DNA from: Hepsetus odoe
Taxonomy: Eukaryota; Chordata; Actinopteri; Characiformes; Hepsetidae
Assembly (NCBI GenBank): GCA_017165825.1
Contig: CM029378.1
Span: 16,705,371 to 16,769,370 of the forward strand
Direction of reading: 5' to 3'
DNA length: 64,000 nucleotides
Position numbers and translations under genes: made by a program. Positions 45,985-64,000 of the stretch are shown piece after piece. The notes under the pieces are model-generated. The model ran no database searches. It saw only the letters and a list, made by a program, of their open reading frames with translations, and was not told the origin of the DNA. The first letter of the stretch is position 1. The number at the start of each line of letters is the position of its first letter.

Positions 45985-47852
45985 ACTCCCACCCCTGTCT
46001 TTCCCTTGCCATCATTTTGTGTCATGGCTTGTTGCCAGGCAACCCTCAGATCTAGTTACTGGTGTTTAGGTGTCATTTCCTCTTAGTGTGCCTTTATTTT
46101 TCCTTAAACGGTAGTGCCTGCAACTCCACATGCAGAGCAGCACAAATGACTGCCGTAACGGATACACTGACCCCTTGTGTTTAAAAGCTGTGGTTGTAAT
46201 GCTGCTCTGTCACATCAACTTATATACTCTATAATGTTTCTTGTTCCATCAGATAAAGTATCATGAAGAATTTGAAAAGAACCGGATGGGAGGAGAGGCC
46301 CCTCTTCCTGAGAGCAATGCCAGTAAAGGTATTAACCAAATCCATATTCCTTCATTGTCTGTCACTGCTGTACGGAAGGAGAAACATTCTGGCTTTAGTA
46401 TATATTAATGTAACCATTACTTTTTACTGAAAGTTTTTTTTTTACAGTTTCTATCGGTCCATTCTTCATGGAAATGTTTACATGTGTATTTTCACGAAAA
46501 CAGCAACAGCATGGCAACTGGCTTCTGTCTGTTTTGTTCTCCACTTCTTGTGCAGAATTATTATTTACAGTGGCCTCATTCCTTACATTTTTTCCTTTTC
46601 TTTGTGTAGCCTATCAGCCTTCTAGCCCTCAGAACTACAATTATGAGCCCCAGCCTACTCGCCCTGCCGCGGCTCCACCGACTCCTAGTGGTGGGGTAGG
46701 GAACTTTTACTTCTTTTGTTCTTCAGCTGTGCAGCGCACACAGCAACAGCTTGGTAAAATGAGCACCATGTCTCCTTGACCAGCCAAGTCATGTTTAATG
46801 CTTGATGCTACATGAGTTTTGCAGTAAGGCTGCAGGTCTCATTTACCTATTAACCCAAGAGCATTTTGTAAGCACTCTAAGATAAACTAAGGTATAGCAC
46901 GTTGTTTATTTGCAAATATCTGCCGAATGTCAGTATTTTATTTTTGTCAGAGCATTCAACATGAAATTATAAACTCCAATATTTTATAATACAAAATAGA
47001 AGCACATATTTGATATGCAGTGCATATAACTTCACATTCGGCCTATAGTGCTAATAAAGCTTTGCCTCTTACCTGATTTTAAGATCAACGTATAAGCAGA
47101 GAAACAATGTGAATATAGCTTTTTGTTCTGATTTTACTTTGCATTTTGCTTTCATCGATATTTATAGATAACAGTGTGCTTTACTGTGTCAGAATCTGCA
47201 TCAGCTAGTCCTTCTGAGAGTAAAAAAAAAGCCTACAGTGAATTGTTGTTATAAATATTTATGTCGAAATAAGGTAATTTGTAAATAAAAATAGAATATA
47301 TTAATTATAAAATTAAAAAAAACATTAAAAGATACTCTGACTAAGATACGTTTGGTTGGGAGTGGCGTTCCCAACACACTTGTTCTTCACGCATTTAGGT
47401 CTTAAACTATAACAAAAAGCATCTTTTGCTGTGGTGTCCATGTTTCGTGGATTTTTGTCTTTCGTGGGAGGTTTTGGAACATACCCCTGTGAAAAATGAG
47501 GGACTACAGTATATAATAATGACACTTTGAGGCAAATCATGCTGATTGGTGAAGTATTAGTCCACTAATCGCACTATTGCCTTAATGTTTCTGACATGGC
47601 AGTTATTTCCCTTGAAATACAGCTCAGAACTAAATTATGTGTGTATTTCTGCCCCTCTCTCTTTCTCTCTCTCTTTAGAAGCGCTATAAAGCACTCTATG
47701 ACTATGCAGCAGCCGATGAGGACGAGGTGTCATTTGTAGATGGAGACATGATCCTGGACGTGCAGCAAATAGACGAGGGCTGGATGTTTGGCCGCGTTGA
47801 GCGCACCGGCCAGCAGGGCATGCTACCATCCAACTATGTGGAGGCTATATGA
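31929..47852 (+). CDS. lasp1: LIM and SH3 domain protein 1, complete, 7 exons
   Basis: Actin-binding adaptor of focal adhesions and the cell edge. Exons: 31929-31997, 36438-36532, 40584-40668, 45508-45615, 46253-46328, 46610-46695, 47679-47852. All are GT-AG with matching phases; 230 residues. LIM zinc ligands are C5, C8, H26, C29, C32, C35, C53 and H56. Two nebulin-like actin-binding repeats follow (about 61-131), then a short Pro/Tyr/Gln linker and a C-terminal SH3 domain (174-230: ALYDYAA, GWMFG, SNYVEAI). Two nebulin repeats and the ending YVEAI mark LASP1 rather than the NEBL/LASP2 form, which has three. Human LASP1 has 261 residues; the difference lies in the linker. Tail to tail with the kelch gene. 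Confidence 0.97.
32571..32608. repeat. poly-C plus (CA)n microsatellite
   Basis: About 14 C bases then about 12 CA units. Confidence 0.95.
34603..34685. repeat. compound GA / GACA / AT microsatellite
   Basis: GAGAGA, then GACA units, then an (AT)n run, then GAGAGA again. Confidence 0.95.
36438..36532 (+). CDS. lasp1: lasp1 exon 2: LIM domain
   Basis: Encodes FWHKGCFSCEVCKMTLNMKN, then YKGFDKKPYCS; acceptor CTCTTACAG, donor GTAAGT, phase 2. Confidence 0.97.
37430..37490 (-). mobile_element. SINE fragment
   Basis: Minus-strand GTACCCTTGAGCAAGGTATT motif of the common family; both ends lost. Confidence 0.6.
39372..39404. repeat. (ATTT)n microsatellite
   Basis: About eight tandem ATTT units. 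Confidence 0.9.
40584..40668 (+). CDS. lasp1: lasp1 exon 3: first nebulin repeat
   Basis: Encodes HYPKTSFTSVADTPENLRLM, then QQSKVQSQ; acceptor TTTTCAG, donor GTAAAT, phase 2 to 0. Confidence 0.97.
42840..43076 (-). mobile_element. tRNA-derived SINE, near full length
   Basis: On the minus strand: GGGGCAGCAGTGGCCTAGTG, a diverged B box (GTGGGTCCAAATCC), GAGGTACCCTTGAGCAAGGT and a tail with ATTTCGTCATGTCTCACTGT. Confidence 0.8.
43689..43727. repeat. (GT)n microsatellite
   Basis: About 19 GT units. Confidence 0.95.
45162..45206. repeat. (GT)n microsatellite
   Basis: About 22 GT units, 300 bp before lasp1 exon 4. Confidence 0.95.
45508..45615 (+). CDS. lasp1: lasp1 exon 4: nebulin repeat
   Basis: 36 codons, VLYKEEFEKNKGKGFSVVAD then TPEMQRIKKTQDQISN; acceptor CATATAG, donor GTAAGT, phase 0 on both sides, so it can be skipped in frame. 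Confidence 0.97.
45921..45986. repeat. (CT)n microsatellite
   Basis: CT-rich tract within lasp1 intron 4. Confidence 0.9.
46253..46328 (+). CDS. lasp1: lasp1 exon 5
   Basis: Encodes IKYHEEFEKNRMGGEAPLPE, then SNASK; acceptor TTCCATCAG, donor GTATTA, phase 1. Confidence 0.95.
46610..46695 (+). CDS. lasp1: lasp1 exon 6: linker
   Basis: Encodes AYQPSSPQNYNYEPQPTRPA, then AAPPTPSGG; acceptor TTGTGTAG, donor GTAGGG, ends phase 0. The linker is much shorter than in human LASP1. Confidence 0.93.
46696..47678. other. lasp1 intron 6, nothing recognised
   Basis: AT-rich; no repeat or extra linker exon was identified. Confidence 0.55.
47679..47852 (+). CDS. lasp1: lasp1 exon 7: SH3 domain and stop
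   Basis: 57 codons plus TGA: KRYKALYDYAAADEDEVSFV, then DGDMILDVQQIDEGWMFGRV and the ending GMLPSNYVEAI. The acceptor follows a CT-rich tract ending TCTCTTTAG. Confidence 0.98.
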   Translation, partial: KRYKALYDYAAADEDEVSFVDGDMILDVQQIDEGWMFGRVERTGQQGMLPSNYVEAI

Positions 47853-48710
47853 ACCAGAGTGGGCAGAAATAGAGGGAGGGAGGAAGAAAGAAGGAAAAGA
47901 TGGATAGAGGAGGGAGGGATGCACAGAGGAAGAAGCCGTGTGCCATCTCCATTTAAATTTTTTTTTTTCTTTTTTTTTTTACCCCAGTTCCTTTCACTAT
48001 TTCTTTAACCTGGTCTTAATTAAATGAGAGAGTCTTGATCTGGCATCTAAGCTTTAGCTAGTTAGAAAGCGTGCTAAAATGGATAAGATTACAATCTAAT
48101 CCTGTCAGTGGAGTGAATGTTTTATCCCCCCCCCCATTATTTCATTTACTCTTCTTTTTCCAGTGCAGTGTTGTTTTGGGGATTTTGTATTGCTTTGCCA
48201 TTGCATTGAAAATTATGGTTCTGTTTGTTCTCTATACATGGATTCAAAGGTCAGTTGCAGTGGAAAAAGTTGAAGTGCGATGTATTTTAGGATGACAAGT
48301 TGTAGAAATTTAAGTTAGAGCTGCAGTGTATGCTGGGAAATGCAATTTCAGGCAATTGCTTATTTGAAAAGCCAGATTAGTGGCCAGCACTCGTCACTCT
48401 GTCATTGTCTTAATCAACAAAGTCTTAATTACGAGCTTGTTGTGGCAAGCACAGCAAACAGGTTGGGGAAGCCCTTTAGAGTTCTTTTTATGCACTTTGA
48501 GGGAAAGAAATACCAAAAAAAAAATATAAGGGTTTTATATGGTACAGTAATTTACTGAAAATCATTCTAAAAAAAAAACAACCATGACAATTGAGGTTTT
48601 ATAGAATTCTGAGTATATATAATCTGTGATTTATCATTCCATTGTGGTTTTGTAAGGAAGCATTCCAATTCATGATTATATGAAATAAATAACTGATAAT
48701 GAAAGCACAT
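47853..48710 (+). other. lasp1: lasp1 3' UTR
   Basis: Starts with a purine-rich stretch, then T-rich runs. AATAAA at 48684-48689 is the best polyadenylation signal. Confidence 0.6.
48684..48689 (+). terminator. polyadenylation signal for lasp1
   Basis: AATAAA about 830 bp after the stop codon. Confidence 0.55.
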
Positions 48711-48839
48711 AAAGGCAGTGTTTATCTACAAACGCTTTCAAACAGTTACACCCATTGAATATTTAAATGTGGAATTACTAATTAATAATCAGATTTGCAT
48801 GTAATCAGGTTGATAGATGGGAAATTGATAGCTAAATGA

Positions 48840-48845
48840 TTTATT
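48840..48845 (-). terminator. possible polyadenylation signal for the kelch gene
   Basis: AATAAA on the minus strand about 280 bp after the stop codon at 49122. Confidence 0.45.
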
Positions 48846-49121
48846 AATAATTGTTATTTTAAATCTTCCCTGTTGTCTACCTGATTCCAGGCATTTCAGA
48901 CTTAATTAGTGGTGGAAGTTACAAATCTTAACCAAAGACATTCAACATAAATTTACAGGAAAGAAATCTTGTCATGTCGTCTGCACATTGTAGTCAAACC
49001 AAGACACCGCTATTGTCATTTTATATACATGATAATACAGAAGAGCATACATTCTAGTCTTTATAAAACATTTCATCAAAACAAGCCAGTATAATCGGGC
49101 TTATGCAGCGTCCATTTGCAT

Positions 49122-57510
<8,389 letters not shown>

Positions 57511-57668
57511 CCCGGGCGCTCCGTTTCCCGCAGACGCGCTTCCAACCTTACTGTCGAGCAGAGCTGGAGCTCAGAGCCGCTGCTGAAGCAGGAACTAGTC
57601 TGGAGCGACTGTGTTTACAGGGCGAGGATGGGAATACTACCAGGAAACACTGGGAGAGAGAGAGAGAG

Positions 57669-57706
<38 letters not shown>

Positions 57707-58150
57707 AAATAATCCAAATCCACACGTGGTTGGGCTTATTTTTTTCACTCAGCTTCGGAAGAAGTGATGTAAGTAATGTGATAATGTGAGTCCCTGGATA
57801 ATTCTGTTCATTTTAGTCATAATAATAATAATGAAAACATGGTCTGGAGGAGTGAAATAGACCTTTCTTTACTGAATCTCAGCGCCGGAGCAGCAGATGG
57901 GCTCGGTTTTACACGAGCCCTGAGATTTCGTCTTTTTCCGTTAATCTTCTGAAGCTGTAAGGTGGTTTAGTCTGTCTCAGAGCTGACAGCAGTAGTCGAG
58001 ACTCGTGTGAATGAGTTCGTGTCGCTGTGAGTGTAAAGACAGAAGAGCGGACCGTGTTAAATTGTTAAATTGGAGAAAACGAGCGTGTGTGTGTGAAGCG
58101 GAGCGCCCGCTAGTGCTGCAGCCGCCGCGAGATGGCGCTGTTTTACAGAT
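57511..58150. promoter_or_regulatory. GC-rich region upstream of the kelch gene
   Basis: CpG-bearing DNA around 57480-57560 and again 57885-58145, separated by a GA tract (57653-57702) and an AT-rich stretch. CGCGAGATGGCGCTG near 58126 resembles a YY1 site. It could serve transcription in both directions. Confidence 0.5.
57653..57702. repeat. (GA)n microsatellite
   Basis: About 24 GA units with one interruption. Confidence 0.95.
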
Positions 58151-58500
58151 AACGCGGGGCTCGCCTGCAACTCAGGTTTACCTGTTTCTGCTCAGCTTCC
58201 AGCCAGAAATGAAAAAGGATTTAAGAATAAAGGCAAATGGAAAATGGTTGGGAAAGGTTTAATGATTTGCTGTTATATATGGGCTCATTTCTCACAATGT
58301 GCGTTTGAGTTGGTGTGTGTTTGTTTTTCAGGTTTTATGGAAGAGTAAGGTCAGGCAGTTTAAGGCGGTGAGTTTGCAGAGATGTGTGTGTTGAGGGAAA
58401 CATTGAGGGCCACACCGGGTGAGAGTTTCCTGTTGTTGAGCACTGGGAGTTTCCCGCGATACAGTTCGAGGGAAACGCCAGAGGATGTCCTGAACGCCTG

Positions 58501-58557
58501 AATGTGTGTGTGTGTGTGTGCGCGCGCGCGCCAACGGGTCAGTATATGTTTGTGTGC

Positions 58558-58598
<41 letters not shown>

Positions 58599-58623
58599 TG
58601 TGTGTCAGTCTATGTTTGTGTGC

Positions 58624-58662
<39 letters not shown>

Positions 58663-58689
58663 CCAGCGGGTCAGTATATGTTTGTGCGC

Positions 58690-58724
<35 letters not shown>

Positions 58725-58755
58725 TGTGTCTGTGGGTCAGTCTATGTTTGTGTGC

Positions 58756-58788
<33 letters not shown>

Positions 58789-58901
58789 TGTGTCTGTGGG
58801 TCAGTCTATGTTTGTGTGCAGGTGTGTGTGTGTGTGTGTCTGTGTGTGTGTGTGTGTGTGTCTGTGGGTCAGTACATGTTTGTGTGCAGGTGTGTGTGTG
58901 T

Positions 58902-58938
<37 letters not shown>

Positions 58939-59009
58939 TGTGGGTCAGTCTATGTTTGTGTGCAGGTGTGTGTCTGTGGGTCAGTCTATGTTTGTGTGCA
59001 GGTGTGTCC
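58501..59009 (+). repeat. GT-rich minisatellite (VNTR)
   Basis: About eight copies of a core reading GTCAGTCTATGTTTGTGTGC, then AGG, each followed by a variable (TG)n run, with unit length about 35-75 bp. Two units include CGCGCGCGCC. The long ORFs in all three frames are made by the repeat. Confidence 0.92.
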
Positions 59010-59011
59010 AG

Positions 59012-59209
59012 GGTGGTGGTGGTCTAGTGGTAGTTGCCTTTGGACCTATGGCTCAAGAGGTTCCAGGTTCGAATCCCACCTCTGGCACTACCATCACTGG
59101 GTCCCTGAGCAAGACCCTTAACCCTGAGTGTCTCCAGGGAGACTGTCCGTGTAATTAGGACATGGAAGTCGCTCTGGATAAGAGCGTCTGCTAAATGCCG
59201 TAAATGTAA

Positions 59210-59210
<1 letters not shown>
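59012..59210 (+). mobile_element. tRNA-derived SINE (V-SINE-like), full length
   Basis: Head GGTGGTGGTCTAGTGGTAGT, B box AGGTTCGAATCCC, core GGGTCCCTGAGCAAGACCCT and tail CGCTCTGGATAAGAGCGTCT followed by AAATGCCGTAAATG. It sits inside the minisatellite. Confidence 0.85.
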
Positions 59211-59259
<49 letters not shown>

Positions 59260-59535
59260 CAGTCTATGTGTGTGTGTGTGTCTTTGTATGTATATATATA
59301 TGTGTGTCTGGGTCAGTGTGTGTGTATGTATGTATGTGTGTGTGTATGGTCAGTCTGTGTTTGTGTGCAGGTGTGTCTGTGTGTCTTTCTTTGTATGTAT
59401 ATATATGTGTGTCTGGGTCAGTGTGTGTATGTATGGTCAGTGTGTGTCTGTGTGTTTGTGTGTGTGTGTTTGTGGGTCAGTCTGTGTTTGTGTGCAGGTG
59501 TGTGTGTGCGCACGTCTGTGGTTAATTGTGTGTGT
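59211..59535 (+). repeat. GT tract and degenerate minisatellite copies
   Basis: (GT)n to 59255, then diverged copies of the GGGTCAGTCTRTGTKTGTGT core with TATATATA interruptions. Confidence 0.85.
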
Positions 59536-59802
59536 CTGTGTAAGCCTCTGTCTGTTTCTGTGTGTAGGAGAAACAATAAGAGTTAGATAAGTAGCTTTGT
59601 GTGTGTATTTTTAGAAAACATACTCATATACTTGTGTATTTGGTAAATAATTTATTTTGAGGGAAATTCTGAAAACTACATTTCCCATCTTCCCTGGACC
59701 ATAATCCAGGGAAGAAGAATCTGTCCAATGAGGCTCCAGCAGGAGCCACCATATGGCTGGATTTCAGCAGTAGGATCAGAGTGGTGGTTGTCAATAGTGA
59801 TG

Positions 59803-59805
<3 letters not shown>

Positions 59806-59836
<31 letters not shown>
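59806..59836. repeat. (CT)n microsatellite ending in a TTAG acceptor-like word
   Basis: About 15 CT units then TTAG|GAATGG; it could be the acceptor of a 5' UTR exon but no proof is visible. Confidence 0.8.
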
Positions 59837-59839
<3 letters not shown>

Positions 59840-59979
59840 GGAATGGGCGTGGCAGCTGGTGGAGGATCCAGTGTGTGTTCGCAAGCATCTAGTCATGTGA
59901 CTTCTTACTATCCTTCTGATCCCCCTCTCTCCTCACCCTGTAATGCGGTGCCGGCGTATGTGTACTGTACCATCAGAGT

Positions 59980-60479
59980 GAGGTAGGCAGGGGGAGGGGT
60001 GCTGGGAGGGGAGAAGAGGAGGGGAAGCGAGAGAGAGGGAGAGGGAGGGAGAGGAGGGTTGAACCGAGGCACAGAGATGAAACCAGCTTAGAGCGAGCAA
60101 GTGAGAGGAGGAGTGTGTGTGAAAGAGCGGCGTGCTCGTACAACGTCCCTGTGACCTGAAGAAAAAGAAAGGAGGATTACACACGTCCCTCTTCTCGGGC
60201 CATATGACAGAGTGAGTGTCAGAGAGAGAGACAGAGTGAAGGGGAAATCTCAAGGGGAGAATCTGCACTTACACATTGGTGCTTCAGCTGACAGAAGGAA
60301 GGAAAAAGAGGGAGAGAAGCACAGGAAGACAGAAGGAGGAAGATAGAAGGAGAGAGAGCATGCTGTTTGGGGAGAGGATGGCGTGTCCCCTGTCCTGGTG
60401 CGTTTGTGTGAAGAGAACGGTGCAGGATCACTGTCATGTCAGTGTCTAGGAAGCTTCAGCGCGCTCACTGAATGAAGAC
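59980..60479 (+). promoter_or_regulatory. purine-rich leader, possible 5' UTR of a plus-strand gene
   Basis: Long GA-rich, GC-moderate stretch leading to the ATG at 60480. It contains a uORF at 60360-60449 of 29 codons (start context AGCATGC). Purine-rich leaders of this sort are common in vertebrate mRNAs, but no core promoter was identified. Confidence 0.35.
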
Positions 60480-60488
60480 ATGGCCCAG
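60480..60488 (+). CDS. possible first coding exon (Met-Ala-Gln) of an unidentified gene
   Basis: ATGGCCCAG followed by the strong donor GTAAGG, with purine at -3 and G at +4. Nothing downstream in the window shows a second exon that I can recognise, so the gene cannot be named. It may equally be chance. Confidence 0.3.
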
Positions 60489-63334
60489 GTAAGGAGGGGG
60501 AGGCGTCTTTATACACATACAAATACACACACATTCACACACATGAAAATGTCAGGTACACCGCCCTTAGAGTGTGGAGCGTTAACATTCATGCCCTGCA
60601 GGGCCGTACCTACCAGTGAGCCCTGCTGGCAGCCACTGGAGCAACAGTGTGTCACGCTGGGAAAGAAGAAGAGTGCAAATACAGGGAAGAGTTACAATTC
60701 AGTGTCTGTGTATGTGTGTGTATGTGTGTGTGTGTGTGTGTGTGCATACTATAATATGTTTAGTTTCCATTTAAATACTATATGTTACATTTACACAATT
60801 ATTGCAAAAGTGAACTGAAATAAAATCCTTCGGTGACGTACGTTTTCTGTAAATGGAAAGTGCCAATGCCACTGTCCAGCTATTAGCCTACGACCATTAG
60901 AATGAGACCTAAACTGTGGATTTATGGAAAAATGATGCCCATGAATCTATAATAGTATTCAAAGCATGCAGAGATGGCGGATAAAGCTGAAGTTCGGAGG
61001 GGGAAAATAATGAACCTGAAATTGTGTGATTGTACGCTAATATGTATTGATAGTAAAGTGAGTGGTAAAGCAAAAAGCTGGGTTGATTTTAAAGGCTATT
61101 TAAGGCATTGCCGTACCACTGGACTGGAGCTATAGCAAACCTTCCTAACATACACTAGAATCCATAGTCGGTTGTTTTTCTTAATTAGATGGTGAACATT
61201 TAACTACTTAAAACCCTTAATATTTGGACCACGAAATGTCTTTGACTGTCAGCCATTCGACCAACCGGCTGGTTTAATATTGTTATTGGTATTGTCTCAT
61301 TTCTAATAGCAGGCCTACGACCCTGACTGTATATAATTTTTGAATGAATGGGTGTGTATGCGTTTCTCAGCAAATTTTAAAACCTTACGCATCACCATAT
61401 TAAAATTGCATGAGTCATTGTCGTCGATTAAAAGATGGTAGCGCAAGACTTCTAGGTGAAGCTTACAGGACAAAAAGCATAGAGGACAGGAACTGCCTCA
61501 GTGGCCATGAATGTGGAGAAAAAAAACTTCCTTGATTGTTGTAGCTTCGTTAGAATGCGGGGTCAAGGATGCGTCGGGAAACTTGGCTCACGCAGTTTTG
61601 CCCCTCCTCTTTTTGTGTTCCTATTGTGAAGAGTTAGCCACTATGGCCAGAGTTTATTGCTTCACTAATTAAACTAATTGAAATGGTTCTTCTGAGTTTA
61701 AGAACAATTTTTAGTTTTTGAAACTGTGCCATCTTAAACACCGAAAGGTCCTTTAGGTCACATTTTGTGCCATTGCTTTAAAGAAGGCACCTGTGTTTCT
61801 AAGAGTGTACGTGTATTAAATCTGGAGGAAAAACTGAGCTTTATGAGGCAGGGGTTAAGACAGGACTGGGAACAACTGGTCAAAATAAACCGTTTTAGTT
61901 TATTCTTCGACGTCAAGAACTTTAAATGCTTTCATTTTGCTCCTCTGTTCAAATGTCCTTTACAGATCTGCACATTTATTTGAGATATACAGGTATGTCA
62001 GTGAAGTATGGGGAGGGCTCACATCCAATGAGGTTCAGTTTCTGTGTGAAGACTATAGGAGATTAAGTTTTATAGATTGTGCGGTCTGTTAGAGTTGCTT
62101 TGACTTTGACTGACTGGTCAGAGCAGAGGCCGCATCATTTGGGACACGGTGAAATGAGTGGTATTTTCAACCAAGAGCCAAAATTTGACATGGTGCTGAT
62201 GGAGCTGTACTTGTTTTCATTCCTAATAGGCACTCAAACATTTTCAGGCACTCAAAAGTCTTTTTTTTTTTCTTTTTTAGGAAAAATGTACATTTGTTTT
62301 GTTTCTAAGCGTGTGAATTTTTTTTTTTTTTTCTGCGAGAATTTAGTAACTGCTAAGGAGAGAGGAACTAGATGTGGGAGTGGAACAGAGCTGAAGGAAT
62401 GAGAGCAGAGAGGAAGTAGGGAGGCAAAAAGAGATGTAGAGATAGAGTGAAAGAGCTGAGGGTGCTCTATCAGAAGCGATGGTCTTCAGCACAGAAACAC
62501 AGGCAGATTATGTGAGTGGAGAGTGTGTATGCGTGCGTGTGGGTTAGAGGCTGAGTCGTCCTGTGCAGTTGCAGTTGGGTCCTCTATGCCTTAAGGGTCC
62601 AATCCGACTCATCCTGCCACTCGAATCCACCGTTGTGGCAATTATGCCTCTCTCTCTGTCTCTTTTGCTCACTCTCTCTCTTTCGCTCTCTCTCTTTCAC
62701 TCTCTCTCTCTCTCTCTCTCAGCTTTCCCCTGTCCCTGCTTCCTTTATTCTTTATTATTTTCATCGGTTGCTCTCTAACTCCCCAGATTTGTCATTTACT
62801 TTAAATTGCATCTTTCTCTCACTCATTTTCTCTAGTTTTCTCTTTGTCTCAATGTAATTCGCGTTAGACCTTGTATACCTGGAGTGCTGAAGTGACGGAT
62901 CTCGTTTTTCTACTCCCAGTTACTCATTAGAAGTGGAGAGTCATTGCTTCGTATCGCTGTACTGTTCAAATGTAATTACCTAATTACATGTTAAAGTGTT
63001 TTGCAAGTTACTTAAGAAATAACATTCAAACTTGATTTACATTCTTCCTGGGCAACTTCAAAACATGACGTCTGCTGGATGTTCATGTTGTTTCACAGGA
63101 CATAATTGAACACATGGGACGAACTTCAGAATGTTATCATAGAAAAATGATCTTAAATTAAGAGATCTTATTTTCTGCTAACTATCTAGAATCTTAGAAA
63201 TTTAGAATCTGCACTTCTGATAGATCATGTCTGTTTTATTTTCAACAGGTTATCAATGATAAAAACTATTAAGATTAAAACTTTAACTTTTTCACAAGGA
63301 CAATGAAAGGGTTTTAAAGGTGTTTGTAGTGTGA

Positions 63335-63376
<42 letters not shown>

Positions 63377-64000
63377 ACAAGAGCGCAGCACATGACACTA
63401 AATGGGTCAGGACCTCCCGTGCTGGATTGCCTGTATCTTTGAGAATGGTGGGCACACCCTAGAGGCTCCTTCTATGTCTCCACTCCCTTTCCCACTCACA
63501 CTACTGATCTTTTTGCAGAGTTAAAGGAATTGTTTGGCAAACAGACCCAATTTGAATTTCTTTTTACACATATTTCCTCAATTTTCTCTTTTTAAATAGC
63601 ATTGCCTGACTTAAAACCTTGGGAAGCAGGCGTGAGGCCTAAAATGTGTCTATTTCATAGAACGGATTTTAATAATAAAGTTTCAGAAACCACAAAAAAA
63701 TGTCTTTTGCTGTTACTTTTCAGCATGCTATGGTTAAAGGAAAGTGTGTGATGGTGTTTTCATGCTGCTAGGTGGTGAGCCTTCTTAACTTGTGAGCTAC
63801 AAAGTGCAAAACTAAAGAAGCCTCATGTCTCAGCTGATCAGCTACATTTACTTACTTCCCTCCTTAGCAGGCTACTTTATATGGGCATCTCAATCTCTTT
63901 GTTCTAAATTTCAGTGACAGATATGTATAACTATTTCTGAAACAAAGTTTTTCTTCTCTCATTCAAATTGCTGTTCTAAAGTAGTGGGCTCTCTGTTTGT
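60489..64000. other. no gene recognised; possible intron
   Basis: Holds GT tracts (60709-60744, 63336-63374) and a CT-rich tract (62640-62720). ORFs here are short and show no domain. Confidence 0.55.
63336..63374. repeat. (GT)n microsatellite
   Basis: About 19 GT units. Confidence 0.95.

Noticed and set aside
45508..46086. 192-codon ORF beginning at lasp1 exon 4
   Set aside because: Real coding sequence ends at the donor at 45615; the rest is intron read-through with a CT repeat.
31929..47852. NEBL short form (LASP2) as the identity of the second gene
   Set aside because: It has two nebulin repeats, not three, and ends YVEAI, as LASP1 does.
58502..59158. Cys-Val repeat ORFs of over 170 codons in all three plus frames
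   Set aside because: They are translations of the GT minisatellite; frames stay open because GTGTGT has no stop codon.

Overview
This is a gene-bearing stretch of a ray-finned (teleost) fish genome. The signs are vertebrate split genes with GT-AG introns, RTE-type LINE fragments, Tc1-like transposon remnants, tRNA-derived SINEs and very many long dinucleotide repeats. I cannot name the species. All gene calls come from reading exons and joining them by phase; no search was run.

Layout: (1) 1-9953 holds no recognised exon and is probably intron 1 or upstream DNA of the first gene. (2) 9954-26247, plus strand: plexin domain-containing protein 1 (plxdc1, TEM7), 13 exons ending in the stop codon; the signal-peptide exon is not seen. 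(3) 26248-31700: intergenic, with LINE and SINE fragments, one intact tRNA-Cys(GCA) gene on the minus strand (29955-30026) and an orphan 91-codon ORF. (4) 31929-47852, plus strand: lasp1 (LIM and SH3 protein 1), seven exons, complete, 230 residues, behind a GC-rich promoter. (5) 49122-57510, minus strand: a complete 13-exon, 389-residue kelch protein of the KLHDC1/KLHDC2 family (Cullin-2 substrate receptors), tail to tail with lasp1. (6) 57511-64000: the GC-rich upstream region of the kelch gene, a GT-rich minisatellite split by a SINE, and a purine-rich leader ending in a possible first coding exon of another plus-strand gene.

The three genes do not form a pathway. PLXDC1 is a cell-surface receptor of endothelium and neural tissue, LASP1 is an actin and focal-adhesion adaptor, and the kelch protein is probably a ubiquitin-ligase receptor. 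The plxdc1-lasp1 pairing resembles human 17q12, and PLXDC2 lies near NEBL on human 10p12, so the block looks like one arm of an old vertebrate paralogon. The points most worth a second look are the kelch protein, which keeps its E3-docking boxes but lacks the arginines KLHDC2 uses to grip C-terminal degrons; a long (TG)n tract beside the 3' splice site of its exon 3; a solo LTR with exact target-site duplications; and several mobile-element insertions with exact duplications.
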